The translations under genes and the position numbers were made by a program. A stretch of DNA of 45,933 nt from NCBI GenBank assembly GCA_027485235.1, contig JAIXRJ010000035.1, forward strand, positions 1 through 45,933, read 5' to 3'. The notes below the pieces were generated by a model. That model saw only the letters and a program-made list of their open reading frames with translations, had not been told where the DNA came from and did no database searches. The DNA comes from Comamonadaceae bacterium. GTDB taxonomy: Bacteria > Pseudomonadota > Gammaproteobacteria > Burkholderiales > Burkholderiaceae_C. Below, one piece after another: positions 43,087 through 45,933 of this stretch; the stretch's first letter is position 1; every line of letters begins with the position of its first letter.

Positions 43087-44745
43087 ATGACGCAAGCTCT
43101 TCAGGTTGACTACCAAACCAACCCTTCCCAGTACAAACACATCCACCTGGCGTTTGATGGCGAGATCGCGACTTTGTCGATCAACATCAATGAAGATGCC
43201 GGCATTCGCCCTGGCTACAAACTCAAGCTCAACAGCTACGACCTGGGTGTGGACATTGAGTTGCACGACGCTTTGCAGCGCATTCGCTTTGAGCACCCCG
43301 AAGTGCGCTCGGTGGTGGTGACCAGCTTGAAGGACCGCGTGTTCTGCTCCGGTGCCAACATCTTCATGTTGGGTGTGTCCACCCACGGCTGGAAAGTGAA
43401 CTTCTGCAAGTTCACCAACGAAACCCGCAACGGCATCGAAGACTCCAGCAAGCACGACGGCCTGAAATTCGTTGCAGCCCTGAACGGCGCTTGCGCTGGC
43501 GGCGGCTACGAGCTGGCACTGGCTTGCGATGAAATCGTGTTGGTCGACGACCGCTCCAGCGCCGTGTCGTTGCCCGAAGTGCCTTTGCTCGGCGTGTTGC
43601 CTGGCACAGGTGGTCTGACCCGCGTGACCGACAAGCGCCATGTGCGCCACGACCTGGCCGACATCTTCTGCACCAGCGTCGAAGGCGTGCGCGGTCAAAA
43701 AGCCGTGGACTGGCGTCTGGTCGATGCCATCGCCAAGCCCGCTGTGTTCAAAGAAGCCGTGCAAACCCGTGCCCAAAAACTGGCCGCTGGCAGCATCCGC
43801 ACCGCTGGTGTCAAAGGCGTGAGTTTGACCCCCTTGAACCGCAGCATCGCAGCCGATGCCCTGACTTATACCAACGTCACCGTTGAAATTGACCGCGCCA
43901 AGCGCATCGCCACTTTCACCGTCAAAGCCCCAGCCACGGCACAGCCCACGAATATCGATGGCATCGAAGCCGCAGGCGTGAACTGGTGGCCATTGGAGAT
44001 GGTGCGCGAACTCGACGACGCCATCTTGCACATGCGCACCAACGAACTGGACATCGGCACCTGGGTGCTCAAGACTTCTGGCGACGCGGCTGCCGTTTTG
44101 GCATCTGACGCCACACTGCTGGCCCACAAAGACCACTGGTTTGTGCGTGAGACCATCGGCCACCTGCGCCGCACCCTGGCCCGCATGGACGTGACCTCGC
44201 GCAGCCTGTTCGCCCTGATCGAAGAGGGGACATGTTTTGTCGGCACACTCGCAGAATTGGCTTTTTGCGCCGACCGCGCCTACATGCTGGCCCTGCCGGA
44301 CGACGAAGCCAAAGCCCCCAAGATCCAACTGAACGAAATGAATTTCGGTTTCTTCCCCATGGTCAACGACCAGACCCGCCTGCAGCGCCGCTTTTACGAA
44401 GAAGTGCCCGCCATGGAAGCCGCACGCGGCGCCATCGGCAAGGCTTTGGACGCTGACGCTGCCTTGGCCCTGGGCTTGGTCACAGCCGCCCCTGACGACA
44501 TCGACTGGGCGGACGAGATCCGCTTGGCTTTGGAAGAGCGCTCGTCCATGTCGCCCGATGCGCTGACGGGTCTGGAAGCCAACTTGCGTTTTGCCAGCCA
44601 GGAAAACATGCTGACCCGCATTTTTGGCCGCTTGACCGCCTGGCAAAACTGGATCTTCCAGCGCCCCAACGCCGTCGGCGAAAAGGGTGCCCTGAAGGTT
44701 TACGGCAAAGGCGAAAAAGTCCAGTTCGACATGAACCGCGTTTGA
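43087..44745 (+). CDS. boxC: 2,3-epoxybenzoyl-CoA dihydrolase BoxC
   Basis: A 552-residue enoyl-CoA-hydratase-superfamily enzyme that opens the ring of 2,3-epoxybenzoyl-CoA, releasing formate and giving 3,4-dehydroadipyl-CoA semialdehyde. It is about twice the length of ordinary crotonases, with two related halves. Distinctive stretches: NEDAGIRPGYKLKLNSYDLGVDIELHDALQRI, SLKDRVFCSGANIFMLG (oxyanion-hole region), NGACAGGGYELALACDEIVLVDD and LPEVPLLGVLPGTGGLTR. The start ATG 43087 has GGAGA upstream. boxB follows after 88 bases that hold an imperfect hairpin. Identity is secure. Confidence 0.96.
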   Translation: MTQALQVDYQTNPSQYKHIHLAFDGEIATLSININEDAGIRPGYKLKLNSYDLGVDIELHDALQRIRFEHPEVRSVVVTSLKDRVFCSGANIFMLGVSTHGWKVNFCKFTNETRNGIEDSSKHDGLKFVAALNGACAGGGYELALACDEIVLVDDRSSAVSLPEVPLLGVLPGTGGLTRVTDKRHVRHDLADIFCTSVEGVRGQKAVDWRLVDAIAKPAVFKEAVQTRAQKLAAGSIRTAGVKGVSLTPLNRSIAADALTYTNVTVEIDRAKRIATFTVKAPATAQPTNIDGIEAAGVNWWPLEMVRELDDAILHMRTNELDIGTWVLKTSGDAAAVLASDATLLAHKDHWFVRETIGHLRRTLARMDVTSRSLFALIEEGTCFVGTLAELAFCADRAYMLALPDDEAKAPKIQLNEMNFGFFPMVNDQTRLQRRFYEEVPAMEAARGAIGKALDADAALALGLVTAAPDDIDWADEIRLALEERSSMSPDALTGLEANLRFASQENMLTRIFGRLTAWQNWIFQRPNAVGEKGALKVYGKGEKVQFDMNRV

Positions 44746-44759
44746 TGTTTTTGCGTTGT

Positions 44760-44788
44760 GCAGTGGGCCTCCCGGTGGAGCCCGCTGC
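44760..44788 (+). other. Imperfect intercistronic hairpin between boxC and boxB
   Basis: GCAGTGGGCCTCC pairs imperfectly with GGAGCCCGCTGC around CGGT. No T-run follows, so it more likely stabilises or processes the boxCB mRNA than terminates it. Confidence 0.4.
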
Positions 44789-44833
44789 AACCGAATTTTG
44801 ACCCCACCGTTGCTTTCATTTCTGGAGACACTC

Positions 44834-45933
44834 ATGTCCGGTATCAACTACAGCGAAAAAATCCCCAACAACGTCAACCTGAGCGAAGACCGCACCTTGC
44901 AGCGTGCGCTCGAGCAGTGGCAGCCCAACTTCATCAACTGGTGGGACGACATGGGCCCCGAGGGCTCCACCGACATGGACGTGTACCTGCGCACCGCCGT
45001 GAGCGTGGACCCGCAAGGCTGGGCCCAGTTTGGCCATGTCAAGATGCGTGACTACCGTTGGGGCGTGTTCATGAACCCCGGTGAACAAGACCGCAAGATC
45101 CATTTCGGCGACCACATCGGTGAAAAAGCTTGGCAAGACGTGCCTGGCGAACACCGCGCCAACCTGCGCCGCATCATCGTCACGCAAGGCGACACCGAGC
45201 CCGCATCGGTGGAGCAGCAGCGCCACCTGGGCCTCACGGCCCCCAGCATGTACGACCTGCGCAACCTGTTCCAGATCAACGTCGAAGAAGGCCGCCACCT
45301 GTGGGCCATGGTGTACTTGCTGCACAAATACTTCGGCAAAGACGGCCGCGAAGAAGCCGATGCCCTGCTGCAACGCAACAGCGGCAACGAAGACAACCCC
45401 CGCATCTTGCAGGCCTTCAACGAGAAGACACCTGACTGGTTGAGCTTCTTCATGTTCACTTACTTCACCGACCGTGACGGCAAGTTCCAACTGTGTGCTT
45501 TGGCCGAGTCGGCTTTCGACCCGCTGGCCCGCACCACCAAGTTCATGCTGACCGAAGAAGCGCACCACATGTTTGTGGGCGAGTCCGGTGTGAGCCGCAC
45601 CATCCAGCGCACCGTCGATGTGATGAACCAGCTGAAAACCGACGACGTGGGCAAGCTGCGTGCTGCTGGCGTGATCGATTTGCCGACCATCCAGCGTTAT
45701 ATCAACTTCCACTTCTCGGTGACCATTGACTTGTTCGGTGCCGACGAGTCGTCGAATGCCGCCACCTTCTACAGCTCGGGCCTCAAGGGCCGTTACGAAG
45801 AAGGCAAGCGCGGCGATGACCACATCTTGAAGGGCAACAGCTACAAGATTCTGTCGGTCGAAGACGGCAAGCTGATCGAAAAAGAAGTGCCGATGCTCAA
45901 CGCTTTGAACGAAGTGCTGCGCGACGACTACAT
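44834..45933 (+). CDS. boxB: Benzoyl-CoA 2,3-epoxidase subunit BoxB, cut by window end
   Basis: Diiron oxygenase component of benzoyl-CoA epoxidase; it receives electrons from BoxA. 366 residues are visible of about 475, the rest lies beyond base 45933. The N-terminus reads SGINYSEKIPNNVNLSEDRTLQRALEQW. Diiron ligands are visible: Glu152 and His155 in VEEGRHLWAMVYLL, and Glu242 and His245 in LTEEAHHMFVGESG, each two positions later than the reported Azoarcus ligands (Glu150/His153, Glu240/His243). ATG 44834 follows TGGAGA. boxA is expected downstream. Confidence 0.96.
   Translation, partial: MSGINYSEKIPNNVNLSEDRTLQRALEQWQPNFINWWDDMGPEGSTDMDVYLRTAVSVDPQGWAQFGHVKMRDYRWGVFMNPGEQDRKIHFGDHIGEKAWQDVPGEHRANLRRIIVTQGDTEPASVEQQRHLGLTAPSMYDLRNLFQINVEEGRHLWAMVYLLHKYFGKDGREEADALLQRNSGNEDNPRILQAFNEKTPDWLSFFMFTYFTDRDGKFQLCALAESAFDPLARTTKFMLTEEAHHMFVGESGVSRTIQRTVDVMNQLKTDDVGKLRAAGVIDLPTIQRYINFHFSVTIDLFGADESSNAATFYSSGLKGRYEEGKRGDDHILKGNSYKILSVEDGKLIEKEVPMLNALNEVLRDDY

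Overview
The window is a high-GC betaproteobacterial chromosome segment. The ubiE-ubiJ-ubiB locus, divergent metG/apbC, a DUF3460 gene, several Bug (TctC-like) binding proteins and a box benzoyl-CoA cluster all point to Burkholderiales, most likely Comamonadaceae; I do not assign a genus. Coding density is very high, and no intergenic stretch exceeds 300 bases. I saw no tRNA, rRNA, CRISPR array, insertion sequence or prophage gene.

Layout. (1) 1-8396: the 3' part of ubiE, a Tim44-domain protein, ubiJ and ubiB (ubiquinone synthesis), a Na+/solute symporter, an FmdB zinc-ribbon protein, a DUF502 membrane protein and aspS. (2) 8644-12139: a glycine-rich RRM protein divergent from katG. katG is broken by an in-frame TAG 95 codons before its normal end. 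An orphan, catalytically degenerate ABC ATPase follows. (3) 12181-17436: nudB, an EEP-family phosphoesterase gene, clsB, folE, a BLUF photoreceptor and a DUF429 gene, tightly packed, then small DUF4287 and SRPBCC genes. (4) 17573-25352: a catabolic-looking block. A Rieske oxygenase alpha/beta pair with a Bug protein converges on a four-gene run of two Bug proteins, a sulfatase and a SulP permease. (5) 25602-37376: housekeeping genes (SNase-like nuclease, moeB, ctpA, gpmA; rhodanese, grxC, secB, gpsA; scpA, DUF3460; a second SulP, DUF1275, metG). (6) 37463-45933: apbC, then the aerobic benzoyl-CoA (box) cluster. boxD-bclA lie on the minus strand, and boxR, boxC and boxB (cut by the window end) on the plus strand.

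How the genes work together. BclA activates benzoate to benzoyl-CoA, BoxB (with BoxA, not in the window) epoxidises it, BoxC opens the ring, and BoxD oxidises the resulting semialdehyde. BoxR is the expected benzoyl-CoA-responsive repressor. Both intergenic regions flanking boxR carry repeated TGCA-N6-TGCA elements placed over plausible promoters. The NudB and FolE reactions are consecutive early folate steps and lie in the same gene run as a blue-light sensor. The sulfatase has no signal peptide, so together with the Bug proteins and the SulP permease it suggests uptake and cytoplasmic desulfation of an organic sulfate, possibly linked to the facing oxygenase.

The strongest items for follow-up are the katG nonsense codon, the BoxR operator architecture, the folE-BLUF coupling, the sulfatase/oxygenase block and the ABC ATPase with a Gln in place of its catalytic Glu.
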